From NCBI GenBank assembly GCA_030849065.1, contig JASAON010001659.1, forward strand, positions 1 through 64,000: DNA of 64,000 nucleotides. The letters are read 5' to 3'. Origin of the DNA: Jaenimonas drosophilae (Eukaryota; Euglenozoa; Kinetoplastea; Trypanosomatida; Trypanosomatidae). Made by a program: the position numbers and the translations under genes. Under the pieces are notes generated by a model. It made no database searches and was not told where the DNA came from. It was given only the letters and a program-made list of their open reading frames with translations. This document shows positions 29,626 through 41,600 of the stretch, one piece after another. How positions within the stretch are numbered: position 1 is the stretch's first letter; the number at the start of each line of letters is the position of its first letter.

Positions 29626-30868
29626 CATCAAGGCAGACTCCGCGAAAATCCACCACACACCCAACGCAAATGCAGATGGAGTAGTAGCTGTTGCATAGCT
29701 GTTCTCCCCACATCCGCACCTCCCTCTCCATGATATTCGTGCTCTTGCGTAAAAAAACAAATTTGCTGTCGTGCATACACCCTCATCACACACCTCCACT
29801 GCTCCTGCAACCCACTTCCTTCCACCCTCTTCTACTCTACCACCACCACTCACCACATTCGCACTTCACTCACAAAATTAAATTTCATCCAACAACACTG
29901 AATTGCTCTATTTCACTGACACTCAGTAGCCACAACCAAAGCACAAGTGTACTACTGCCCTGAAGTCACGTACTCAACACAAACCGAACACGTAAAAGTA
30001 ACCCTTTGTTTGATACGTACTACAACTACCGGCATCTGACTGGCATACAGCTACGAAGCGGCGGTTGTGTGGGATGTGTATGGAGCAGAGGGTGGTGTTG
30101 TGTATGTGAGTGCGTGTTTCGTTGTGGCAATGCCCTTCTCTGTGCTGCATGATGGGGTTCGAATGCGTTTGGCGATACCAGTTTGCCTCTACGTGGGAAA
30201 CGCTCCAAAGAACTGCACACCTCCGAATATCTCACACATACGTACGTTTGCGTGTGTGCGTGAATGTGGTTGTGGTGTGCTGCTTCCTCCTCCTCCTCAT
30301 CCTACTTTACAACAACGACAGCACGCAGCTGTGATTATAGATGGATTCTTTGCTACAGGTGATCAGTGCGATATGACCTTACAGTCCAACAACCAACCAA
30401 GATCTATGAGCTGCATGTGTAAACTGTGTAGATGCGCGTTGCGCTCTGCCTCCCTCCTCTTCCTCTCTCTGTCCCTCCTCTCCCTTCCCCTCCACCTCCC
30501 AAATTATACCCACCTCGTTGGTGTGATTGAGAGAAACGTTGTGGCGCATGATTACAAAACGGACTTTTGAGTCAAATACAACACCACCGAATCTCCGCTT
30601 GTGGACTACGTCCCCCGTGTCTGAGCCCCACTTTCTCTCCACCTCAACTTCACTTACCACATTTCCATGAATAGTTCTTCAGCACGGTTGTGGTGGGGAA
30701 TGGTTTGGGAATGTGCTTTGAATGATGGTGCGTTTTTTTGTACTGACATGAGGTGTGTATTGTTTGTGAATCTGGTGGTCAAATATGTGTAGATTAAATA
30801 TTTTCTTTCTTTTGCGTATCTTTTTGTGGTGAAGGTAAGAGCGTTATTGCAGTGTAGTAGCTAGGAGA
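29626..30868. other. intergenic region, 1.2 kb
   Basis: No convincing gene. A 5' part rich in CA and CT (29646-29960) should be the Yip1 gene 3' UTR. The 3' part has a T-rich tract at 30803-30827 before AG pairs at 30838-30841 and 30851-30852, near the next start. A tRNA-like string GGGTTCGAAT at 30154-30163 lacks the flanking stems, so no tRNA is called. Confidence 0.55.
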
Positions 30869-32212
30869 ATGAGAGCAAGCTCAGCACAGTGGAGTGTTGT
30901 GCGACGGTGTGCGGTGCTACTGAATCGTGGCTCCCACAAGATTGTTATTCCAATGAGTCCAGACGCAGGAAATGCTACCCATGAACGAGTTCGTGACGCA
31001 CGTCAGTTGCCAAGAAATGTGTCAGAATTTATGGACCGCTCTTCATCGGCTGCGTTTGAGCGTCAGCGTCAGCTGGTGTCTGTGCGCGAGGCAACGGATG
31101 CGGCCACGGAGCAGTTGTGGCGCGATTCAAAACCGCACCTTCGCAAGCAGGCCAAGTTGGTGGAGGAGTTAGGCGTGGAAGGTGCTGTCAGAGAGACGCT
31201 TCAGCCCACAACGGTGTCTTTTGCTGCACAGCTGAAGCAGCGACCTCTGGACCGGGCCATTTTGGAAGAAATCTACGTTGGCTTACATGGCCGCCGTATT
31301 GAGCGAAAGCTGAAGAAGGGCGTCTCGTGGGAGCACTGGATCGCTAAGGGTGAGGGCACCTCACCCATCTTCACAACCTCCGCCAATGCCCAGCAAACAT
31401 TTGCCTTTGGCGGCCACATTCGACTGGTGGGTAGTGCGGCGCACCCCTCACTCTTTCCCAATGTTCCAGTGAAGGGCACAGCCCCAGTCGCTCGCTCACC
31501 CTCACGGAAGGCAGGTTCGCACGGAACTGATGCGCGTGAGACGTTGTTGCCGGAGGTGGCCTTCATTGGGCGTACCTCCAGCGGCAAATCGTCCTTGGTG
31601 AATGCCATTGTTAATGCCATGGTGAGCCCCTATGGCCATCTTCGTGGAACAACGCGCGAGGTGCGCTTCTACAACGTTGCAAATCGGCTGATGTTGGTGG
31701 ATTGCCCGGGCTACGGCTACTACAATCCGGTATCATGCACCTCGATGGATGCCGAGAATGCCGTTCGTACGATGCGGGCCTACCTTCAAAGTGGCAGCAC
31801 ACGTCAGCACAAGGCCCACCGCGAGGCGAGCAGTGACAATGCGCATGACAGCGGAGACGGAAACCACCGAGCCAAGCCACCACACGGACGCAATATCAAG
31901 CGTGTGTTTCTGTGTGTCCCAGCACGTGGCCTCCAACACACCGATGTGGAGTACTGCAACTTGCTGGAGGAGTTGGGGATTCCCTTCACGGTGGTTCTGA
32001 CAAAAACCGACGCTGCACCGATTCGTTTCTTGGCCCGCTTAACCGACCACATCCGCTGCCAGCTGCTACAGTACAAGCAGTGCAAGGAGCTCATGCTGAC
32101 GAGCTCCCTTCGTATTGCTGGGATTGACAAGATGCAGGAGCTCATCTCCTCCATGTCGGCGAAGCCGGATGCGCTACACGGTGCCACCACTGACTTCAGC
32201 TCCATCGTATGA
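30869..32212 (+). CDS. EngB/YihA-type GTPase, probably mitochondrial
   Basis: Predicted 447 residues. The TRAFAC GTPase domain of EngB type lies at about 225-440: G1 GRTSSGKSS at 234-242, G2 GTTR at 260-263, G3 DCPGYG at 278-283 and G4 TKTD at 378-381, with a late TSSL as G5. EngB homologues (GTPBP8 in animals) help assemble the ribosomal large subunit; in kinetoplastids an EngB-type protein is known among mitoribosome assembly factors. The N-terminal 225 residues are an extension with an Arg/Ser-rich start resembling a mitochondrial presequence, then helical charged sequence. Between G3 and G4 there is an inserted low-complexity His/Ser/Asp/Arg-rich stretch (about 308-345), making that spacing longer than in bacteria. 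Confidence 0.85.
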   Translation: MRASSAQWSVVRRCAVLLNRGSHKIVIPMSPDAGNATHERVRDARQLPRNVSEFMDRSSSAAFERQRQLVSVREATDAATEQLWRDSKPHLRKQAKLVEELGVEGAVRETLQPTTVSFAAQLKQRPLDRAILEEIYVGLHGRRIERKLKKGVSWEHWIAKGEGTSPIFTTSANAQQTFAFGGHIRLVGSAAHPSLFPNVPVKGTAPVARSPSRKAGSHGTDARETLLPEVAFIGRTSSGKSSLVNAIVNAMVSPYGHLRGTTREVRFYNVANRLMLVDCPGYGYYNPVSCTSMDAENAVRTMRAYLQSGSTRQHKAHREASSDNAHDSGDGNHRAKPPHGRNIKRVFLCVPARGLQHTDVEYCNLLEELGIPFTVVLTKTDAAPIRFLARLTDHIRCQLLQYKQCKELMLTSSLRIAGIDKMQELISSMSAKPDALHGATTDFSSIV

Positions 32213-32628
32213 AGTTCAAGCACCTCACTCTTTCTCTCACACACATACTGTCATAACATTCCAACACTTCGAGTAACAAGGATGCTGAACCTGCACCTGT
32301 TGTGTGCCGCTGCTGAGGTCGGACATCTCTCGACGTGATGCATTTATTTCCTCCTCTTCGTCATTTATCTTCACAGTAGTCCATTCAACGGAGACCCTCT
32401 ACAACACACACCAAGGGTCCCGTTAGTTTTTTGCCGCTATCGTAGCACCAACAACACACACTTTCCCTCGCTGACCGTCTCTACAGCTCTGGGTGATTGG
32501 CGACATTCCTCGTCATCTTCGTGAGCACCAATTTGGAGGTTATACCAACATTGCACCTCTTCGTGCACGCAGGGTCTCACTCGTTCTTTTTTGTTGCTTC
32601 CTTCTCTTTTTATTGCACTTGTGCTGAC
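32213..32628. other. intergenic region
   Basis: About 415 bases. A strong pyrimidine tract (32579-32618) lies just ahead of ATG 32629 but no AG separates them, so the splice site for the IP3 receptor mRNA is probably the AG at 32572-32573 or farther upstream. No RNA gene seen. Confidence 0.55.
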
Positions 32629-35600
32629 ATGGACCGTGGCCGTCTAACCGTTAAGTTTGATGGGCTCATCCATCTTCAGTGCTCCGATGGCTACCTCACG
32701 GCATCGGGCATTGAAGGGGAGCGATTATTTCTACGCTCTCCCGCCACCTCCACCACTGCTGACGAAGCGCTTCCATTCTTTTCCTTTACCCACAGCGTTT
32801 ATCGTATTGTGCCAACGCCGAGCTCGCTTGTCATGTCGGAGCGGGCAGCGCGCAAAAGCGGGGCATCGTTCAATCCCGCTGACAGCACGAGCAATGCCGA
32901 CATCACCTATGGCCAGAGCTTCTCTCTCGTCCACGCCGCAAGTCAGCTCTACGTTTCCGTGGCCCACTCCCTCCCGTCGGCCAATGACCCGGACTGCATG
33001 AGTGTTGTGCTCGTCTCCCCCGAGGCAGCGGACTCACCCAACTGTGAATTCATCTTCACCTCGCGCTACAAGATCCACTCCGACGGTGATAAGCTCTGCC
33101 GCTCCGATGATGTGCTGGTGCGGCTGGCATCGAAGCCCATCTTCCTTCACGTCTCTGCCCCACGCTTCATGGAGTCCCTCCCCGTCAACGGTGCCGACTA
33201 CGCCGTCATTTACCAAGCCTTCCGTCGTGGAGGCAATCTATCCTATCGCAAAGGTGCCCACCACGGCAACGGCCCTCCCAACGGCCAACCAGCCAACCCC
33301 GAAACGAGCATGACCTTGGGGGATGATATGGTGGCGAGTAGTGAATGCACCGACCTCGCCCTGGAGGCCCTCAGCCGTGAATACCTGGACGAGGTGAATG
33401 GCTGTGAGGAGATGGGGGTGTCCTTCATTCTCAATCGCTACGACATTGGCGTTGACCGCGCCAACCAACAACGTACGCAGCTGCACCTATCCCGGCCCTT
33501 CGTGGCGTGTGGGGTGCCCATCGCCTTCTACCACCGCGAGCGCGAGGCCTTTCTCACGACGAGCGTAACGGCCCCCCGCAGCCTCGCGCGTCAGGCCTCC
33601 ATCCTCGACGACGGCGGGGATGATATGGATAAGGCCAAGCGCAAGGCTCACCGACGCAAGGCCACGAAGCCACACAATGGGGTGCAAACCATGAATGGGG
33701 CTGATGGTCAACTGCACTCCGTCACCGCCACGCCGAGCGCATCGCCGGCAGCCTCGGTGCAAGACGGACCCCAGTCTGGAGAGAGTGGTGGGCTGGGCAA
33801 TGCCAGCTTTGCCAGCAGTGTGTCCGTCAACACGTACAGCACACAGCAGCGCCTGTCGCACCAGCAACACGCCACCTGCATCAACGGACTGTTGGATGTG
33901 GGTCGTGGTCTGCGCCTACCCTTCCCCACCTTTGCCGCCCCCGAAGGTGAATCATCCTCGCGTCTTGACTCCACCCTCGAAGATGCCAGCTGCAACTGCA
34001 TCTCGCTTTGGATCATTGAGCATGAGGAGCCTACCAGTGGCGGGCCTATCCGGCTGAGTACGGCCAACTACCGCATCAAGCACTGCCTCTCTGGGCTCTA
34101 CCTCGCCGTCTGTGGCTCCGCCGTGGATGAGCTGTATGACACGGAGGACGTGGACTCCGACGGGAACTACGCCATGGAGAGCCGCGCCCCATCCAGCCAC
34201 AGCAGCAACAGCGGTGATGAGCCCCCATCAAAGGAGGGCACCCACCGCGGCAACAACACACGCACGCCAACCGTCATTTCCCAACCCGTGGCCGCCGCCG
34301 TGCGGGAGACGGCGCTCTGTCTCGTGTCGGAGCCACGTACGCCAAAGGACATCCAGCGGACCCTCTTCACCGTCGATCCGATGTTCTCCACGGACTGCAA
34401 CTACCTGATTGAGCAAGACTGCCTGGTGTTGAAGAACTGCCTCACGGGGATGTACGTCTCCTCCGACCACAGCGTAGAGGGCCCCAACATCCGCCTGTCG
34501 TTGCAGTGGCAGCCGAGCTCCGCGGACACCATCGTGGCCTCCTACGTGTCTCCTGCCATCCAAAAGAAAACCTTCTTTCTGCGCAACCAGTGTCTGTGGC
34601 TAACCAAGTATCGCGACCACATTCAAGCCCTCGCACAGGATGTGCATCGAGAGCGGGAGGCCCGACGACGGGAGGCAGAGGAGGGGAATGCCGAGGCGAT
34701 GGAGTCGGAGCGCCAGCGCGCGGAGCATGTGGCACGCCTCCCTCAAGCGGCCGTAGAATCGCGCCAGCGCCACAAGTGGGATGAGGAGCTCATGCACAGT
34801 AAACGTGGGGCGGCCGCGGCCTTTGCCGAGGTCGATCCCAACAAGGTGGACCCCTCCTACCGCTGCCTGAGCCCCACCATTCGTCTGTGTCAGCGCGCCT
34901 TGTGCGAGCTGATTGAGTTCTGCAGCTCCAGCACCGACTCGGATGGGGCGGAGGGCCTCCTCTTCAAGGAGTACCTCCCAGCCGTGGAGAATCAGAGCAT
35001 GCTCTACAACATTCGCCTCTACCGGCTTCTCTTTGACATCATCATGGCACCCTTCACCCTTCTGAGTGGGGACCCCACTGGTGGCGCGGCAGGGGCGGAT
35101 GAACCTACGGTCGTGGGCACCGACCGTTGCTGCCTGCTCCAGGCTGTTCTCGGCAACCACCGCATCTCCGCGATGCATGGCATGTGGAGCGTCACCAACA
35201 CCTTCGAGGAACGTGCACGACTTCCTGTCCTTCCCCCACGCGAGGGCCTCATGTTGATGGATGAGGCGGTGCTCCCCGAGCATGCCGAGATCCACCTCAT
35301 TGCCCGTCTTGCCTTCCGCCTCCTTCGGCAAATGACCCTGGGCAATAGCAGCTTCTCGAATGGCTGGTGCGACTACGTCCCTCACTTTTTGGCCCTCGAT
35401 GGACGCATGCTCCACGTTGTGGAGACCATGAAGGAGATGTTCTCCGACAACCCGTCTATCCCCATCTCCGCCATGCAGGACGTCAGCCAACACTTCATTG
35501 ATGCCTCCAAGGCAATTCGTCGTGGGGCGTACCTCGACTTCCTCGGTGCCGCCTGCACAATTCAGTTCCAAGGCGTCCCAGAGCGCCAAGACTTCGTCTG

Positions 35601-38600
35601 CCGCAAGCTCCTCGTGGAGCACCCCGAGGCCCTGAGTGCCTTTAGGATTGAAAATGGGTCCTTGTTTGTGCAGTTGTGCGTGGATGAGGAGTCGGAGGTG
35701 GAGACGATTGAGTTCAGCAACTTCTTCCGTCGCTACAAGGATCGCAAGCACGTACGCTTCGTGGAGAATCAGATTGGGCTGTTGGCAAAGCTGTGCTATG
35801 ACGGCTGCTCCGACTTCTGCCGGAGAGAGGTAGCCAAGGTATTCTCAATGGAGGCGGTGCGCATCGCGCTGAAGACCTTCGTCTGGACCGGGGCAGAAAC
35901 GGTGGGAGAGTCAAGCCCGCAGGACTACCTCCGCGCCCACCTCCTTCGCCTCGCCCAGCAGTGCTTCATCATTCCGTCCATCGTCGATCCAGACCGCCAG
36001 CTGCGTGCGGGGACGATGTTGTTTGGCGCAAGCTCACTTCGTCCAGAGCGATCCAACTACTTCTCCGGCCACCCCGATGATGATATGACGAGTCTGGTGA
36101 AGCAGGTGACGCTGAACCTCTTGAGGACGAACAACCACTTTTGCCAGAGCGACGTTGCGCGAAGCGTATTGATGCGCGCCGCGGTTGGGATATGGCTGCG
36201 CTTCGCACGCAACCGTCAGTACTGCGTGGATGAGATGCTCATCATCATCCCCATCTTCCTGCAGATGCTCGATGGCGCAGAGGATGTGCTGGAGCAGAAG
36301 ACTGACATTCGTCGAAGTGGGTCGCAACGCTCACGTACGTCGCGTACCACCAAGAAGTCCATGCCCGTGACCAATGAAGAACGCTTTCGCTACTCCGTGG
36401 AGAGCGTCTTGATCATGAAGGTGCGAGAGATGGTGTGTATGTGCCTCTTGGCCTTCTTGACCAACGCCATGCATACCGCTGCCGATGAGGTTACCGTGTA
36501 CCTCTACGAGTCCTTCAACGCCGACGCCGCCGTCCGACGTCGCCGCCAACAACAACGGAAGCCGTGGGAGGATGGCTGTGCCGAGGGCATGTTCTCCATG
36601 GGCAAGGTTCATTCATTGCTCGAGGGGGGCAGAAGTCGCATCGCGGGCACATTCCACGCCGCGACCGGCATCTTGGTGGGTGGTGATGATGGCCCGTCGG
36701 AGGACTCACACTCGCAGTCCGCCTCACACCGCCGCTCGGACGGCTATGAAGCCATCAGCTGCGGAGGTGCTTCGTCGGAGTCCCACCCCCGAAGGGAAGG
36801 TGAGGCCTGCCAATCACCCATCGCTGCGGACATCCACGCCTACTTGGACTTCCTGGCCAAGAAGATTTATGGGCTCTACTTCCCTGCCAAATTGGTGCCG
36901 CTCCTGCTGGACGTCACCCGCTACCAGAGCAACGGGCTGACGGTGCAGGCGATGCGGCTCATGGTGCAGCTCTGTGTGGTGAAGCGCTGCATGGCACAAA
37001 TGGTGCTTCAGGTCCACGCGCTGCCATCCCCAGACATCATCCGCAGCTTTGATCGGATGCATGACGTCTCTGTGCATCTGCGGCAGGCCATCTCAGCGGA
37101 GCGTGAGTATGGCCCATCCTGGGATGTTAGTATTCGCACCGCACTCAGCACCCTCCTCGACACTGAGGGGGAGGATGAAGAAACCTCCCCAACCCACGCC
37201 TCCTCCGACTCCCGCGCCGCGCCATCCTTTAATGAAGATGATCTACGGGCCATCTACTCCTCCTTTGCACTTCCACGCAGTGGGGGCGTCAGCTCGCCGC
37301 TCGCTCCTGCCCTTGTGCCACCCGCTGCCTCTGCAGAATTCTTGCACTCTGGCTCCTCGAGCATCGATGAGAGCCTACTCCCTGCCAGCCCCGCAGGAGC
37401 TACAAACGTCGTGGCCGACCCAGTAGCAACCCGTCCACCAGGGAGAGCGTCAGCGTGTTGGATGCGTACACGCGTTGCCACACGCCTCCTCATTTACCAA
37501 AACACCATCAAAAGCCGCCGTCGGGCCATGGGTCTCAGTGAAGCATCGTCGGTGCCGCTCCATCTCATCATCCGCGCCGAGATGATGGCACACTGGCACC
37601 TCCACGAGTCTCTCCTGGCCATGATGCCCAAGATGCCCAAGGATAGCGACAGCTACTTCCTCCTCATGAAGTTCTTCTACTACTTCAGCCTCTCCGACAG
37701 CAATGCCAAGTCTCTGCAGGCATACATTGAGGTCTTCATCAACTCCCTCCTTGAAAACGAACGTTGCAAGGTCCTGACCCTCAACATCATCGCCGCGGTG
37801 CTAGGGACGATGCAGGACATCAACGCCTACCTCACCCTGGAGCTCCTCACAAGCTTCGTTCAGGTCATTGATCGCGAGGTCATAACCAAGATCCCAGACG
37901 CCGCCTTCGTGGAGCTGCTGAGCGACAAGATCTTCTCCAAGACCTCGGTGGATGCGGTGGTGCGACGACGCTTTCTGCTCATTCTGCGCGCGCACAACAC
38001 GCTCTACATGCTGGCACACCCACGCAACTCACCTACGGCCGTTGAGATCAACTTCACCTCTGCCTTGGTGAACCTCGTGTGCAACGTCTGCGGCAGCTCC
38101 GTAAGTGTGTTGGCCCTGGCACAAGGGATGCTTCCCGCGGGCAGCATCTGCCGCATTATCATCCAGCGAGGGGCGGACGACCCCATCGCTATGATGACGG
38201 CTCTCCCCGCCTCCTCCTTGACGGCCTGTTCCATGGAGGAAGATACCTCGGCCATCACCGACACCACAGGCTTCAAGCTCATCAACCCCTACGTTCGCGC
38301 ACTCGTCGCGCTCTACTTCACCTCCGCCGAGGACAACAAGGACGACCGCCGTCGCCGTCAGGAACAGTGGATGGGAGACAGCCAATGGTGGGAGATTGTG
38401 CAGATGTATGCCCGCCTTCAGCATGAGGTTTGTGCGTTGATTGGCAAGCACCAACACGACGTTGTGAATTGCGGGCTGACCATCATCTCCCGCTACCGCA
38501 TGTTTTTCCTCACGACGATCCCCATCTCTCTCTCCGCCTTCTTCATCAACTGCTTCACCACCCAACTCTTCGATAAGCTGCACCGCGTCATTCGCAACAC

Positions 38601-41600
38601 GCTGCATGACATCCTACACAGCTGTGCTGAGTTTGGGGTGCAGCTGATGAAGCACGTGGATGCGCTTGAGGTGTCCATTGAGGAGATTGTGAATCAGCGA
38701 CGGCTGCTCGGTGTGCTGCAGTATCAGGCGTCCTTGCTGGAGGTGGATTCCTTGCAAGGGGTCATTCAGCAGTGTGCCGACTGCAAGGGAGTGCAGCGAA
38801 TGTGGCTGGCGGAGCAGCAACGCATCCTACAGACAAACCTCGAGGAGCGTCGGGCAGGTGAAGCGGATGAGGATGAGAGCGACGACATGGGTGCCTTTGA
38901 CGTCTTCTTTAGTGAGGAGGCCGTTTCTCGTCAGCTGCAGAAGAGCCACGTTCATAAGAGTGGCGGGGGGCTGCTCCTCTCCAGTGCGATCGCCAACATG
39001 CGTGAGATCAACCAAGTGAAGGAGACCCTGCGGGATATCCTGCAGGGGAACACCATCATCCCATCCATCCACGACACCCCGTCGGAGGTCGCCCTCATTG
39101 TAAATGCCTACCTCCTACGCACCCCACACAAGGCGGCACTGAAGGAATCCATCACACGGATTCTGACCGCGATGCGGGATAAGCTCTTCCTCCCACGCAC
39201 CATTGTTGGCCTCCTTAACCTCTTCTACAACGCCCTCCAGAGCGTCCTTGACCCACCGCCAGCGACATCCATCACGTCGGGCTTAGGCGGCGGGTGTGGA
39301 GGGCTGACGGAGACACCGACCAAGCGAGAAGGTGGCGAGGATGGTGGTGGTGAGGTGAGCCCGAGTGCCTACAAGCTTCAGGTCGTCTTCAATGAGCTGG
39401 GCATGACGCGTGTGGTGGTGTCCTTGTGTGATGTGGAGAACGACGTGATTAGCTTCAGCGCCATTCGTCTTGGGGTTGCCATCCTCGACGGCGGGAACAA
39501 GCGGGTGCAAAAGTCGCTTCTCGAGTACTTCGTCACGAGAGAGGAGGGCTTCTTTCACAGCATCCGCAACATTCTCCGTCAGAACATGCAGTGGGTGGAG
39601 CACATCAACTCCGAGCACACCTACTCACTTCTGAAGCAGGGTCTGTCGGGCACCAAGTCGCGATCCAGCGCCAACACAGCCAACATCCAACTAGTGGAGG
39701 CCCTCACGCCCACCATTCGCCAAACACGGCTCTCTGGCGACCGTCATCAGGTTTCTTTGAGTGGCTGGGCGAGGGTGAAAGGGGCACGACGCATTGAGCT
39801 CGTCACCGCCATCTTCCGCCTGCTTCAGCTCTTCTGTGAAGGCCACTTTTCCGGCATGCAGAACTACATTCGCTCCCAGCATGATAATCTGCACAGCGCC
39901 AACATGGTGCATGAGTCGATGTCCTTTGTGGCGGAGCTCACGACCTTCATCACACCCGCCAACTTGGAGTTGGTGAATCAGGGCTACAACCTCCTCACGG
40001 AGGTATGCCAGGGCCCATGCCATGCCAACCAAGAGGCCCTCATTGGCTATGACATGTGCGGGACGATTCGGCACACCCTCGAGCGACTTGGTGGTCGTGA
40101 AGCCACCATATCAGGTGAGGAGCATCAACAAGATACCTTGAACCTTCTCACGGAGGAGGACGCACACCAACTTCGACGTGCCGTGACGACGTCCCTCCTC
40201 GCCATCATTGAAGGCTGCCGCGACCCGAACGTTTATGAAAAGATCATGCTTCAACTGCCGCTTCCTGCTGTGTCGCGAGAGGTGGCGGAGATGCAGGTGG
40301 AGCAGATTGTCAGGGAGGATGGGGGCTACGACGAGGATGACGACCGCACCGCGGCCCTCTTCAACTGGATTGTATATCTCCGCAGCATCGAGCCCTATGC
40401 AGTGGAAGACGATGAGTTGGTGGAGGTTGCACAACTACGACGTAGTCTGTGTGGCCTGGAGCAGCGTCTGGGCAGCATTGAGATCAGTCGTGAAGATGGG
40501 CTGGAGAAGGTGTACTTCCACATCCCACGCATTTGCGATTCCCTCACCCAGGAACGCAAAGACACACTCTTGTGGAGCGTGGATCGAACCAGCCGGGTGA
40601 CGAAGCTCGCTGACTTTTTGCACAAGTCGGATGAGATCATCTTTTCGATTGAGCAACGCCACGCCTTCAACGACTGGATGCGCCGCTGGACGCGCTTTCA
40701 CCCCAGTAGCCGGCCACCTGCCGGTCTGTGCCGCCCCATTACACGTGTTTTGCGGAGCTCGATGATCACATACAACACCCACATCGCCCCATGGATCTTC
40801 TGCTACGACACAGGCTACTACGAGTCCTTGTCCATGTGGATAGCCTTCATTGTGAATACCATCCTCACCTTGGCGGAGGGGAGTGACTTTGGCAGCCAGC
40901 AGTTGATGCGGTGTGAGGAGGCCCTCGTGCGTATCTTGTGTGGGTGGCAAACGATCGTCTGCGCCGTCATCCTCTTCATTGATCTCAAGGTGAGCTTCCC
41001 CATTCACCTCTACGTTTCCTTCAAGAACCAGATTCGCTACACGGGTGGCAAGGCACGACTGGATGTGAAGATGGATGAGGTCTACGCCGGTCTGACGACG
41101 ATGGACCGCGTCCGCAGCTACGCATCGTGGTTCACCTTGCACCTTCGTGTCTTCCTCCTCTTCGTGGCCCTTCTCAGTTGGACCGTCAGCCCCTACTTTG
41201 CGGCCTTCAACTTGATGCTGTGCGTATACAAGATCAGCACCCTTCGTACCTTCATCACCGCCATCACCATGAACGGCAAGCAGCTGCTCCTCACCTCTCT
41301 GCTAGGCATCATCATCCTCTATCTCTTCAGCATTGTGGGCTTCCTCGCCTTTGCCAACGAGTACAATGGAGATGATGAGCCCAGCAGCAGCAACAGCAAT
41401 CCCAACTGCAGAACACTACTTCAGTGCTTCACCTTCATCCTTAACAATGGACTGCGTGCGGGAGGTGGTGTGGGCGATGTGATGCGGCCCTGGACGTGGG
41501 ATAGCCCAGACATGCTTCCACGGCTGGCCTACGACATGCTCTTCTACTCCCTTGTGACGGTGGTCTTCCTCAACATCATGTTTGGTATCATCATTGATAC

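Noticed and set aside
30150..30175. tRNA-like T-loop string GGGTTCGAAT
   Set aside because: No complementary T-arm stem, no anticodon or acceptor stem at suitable distance.
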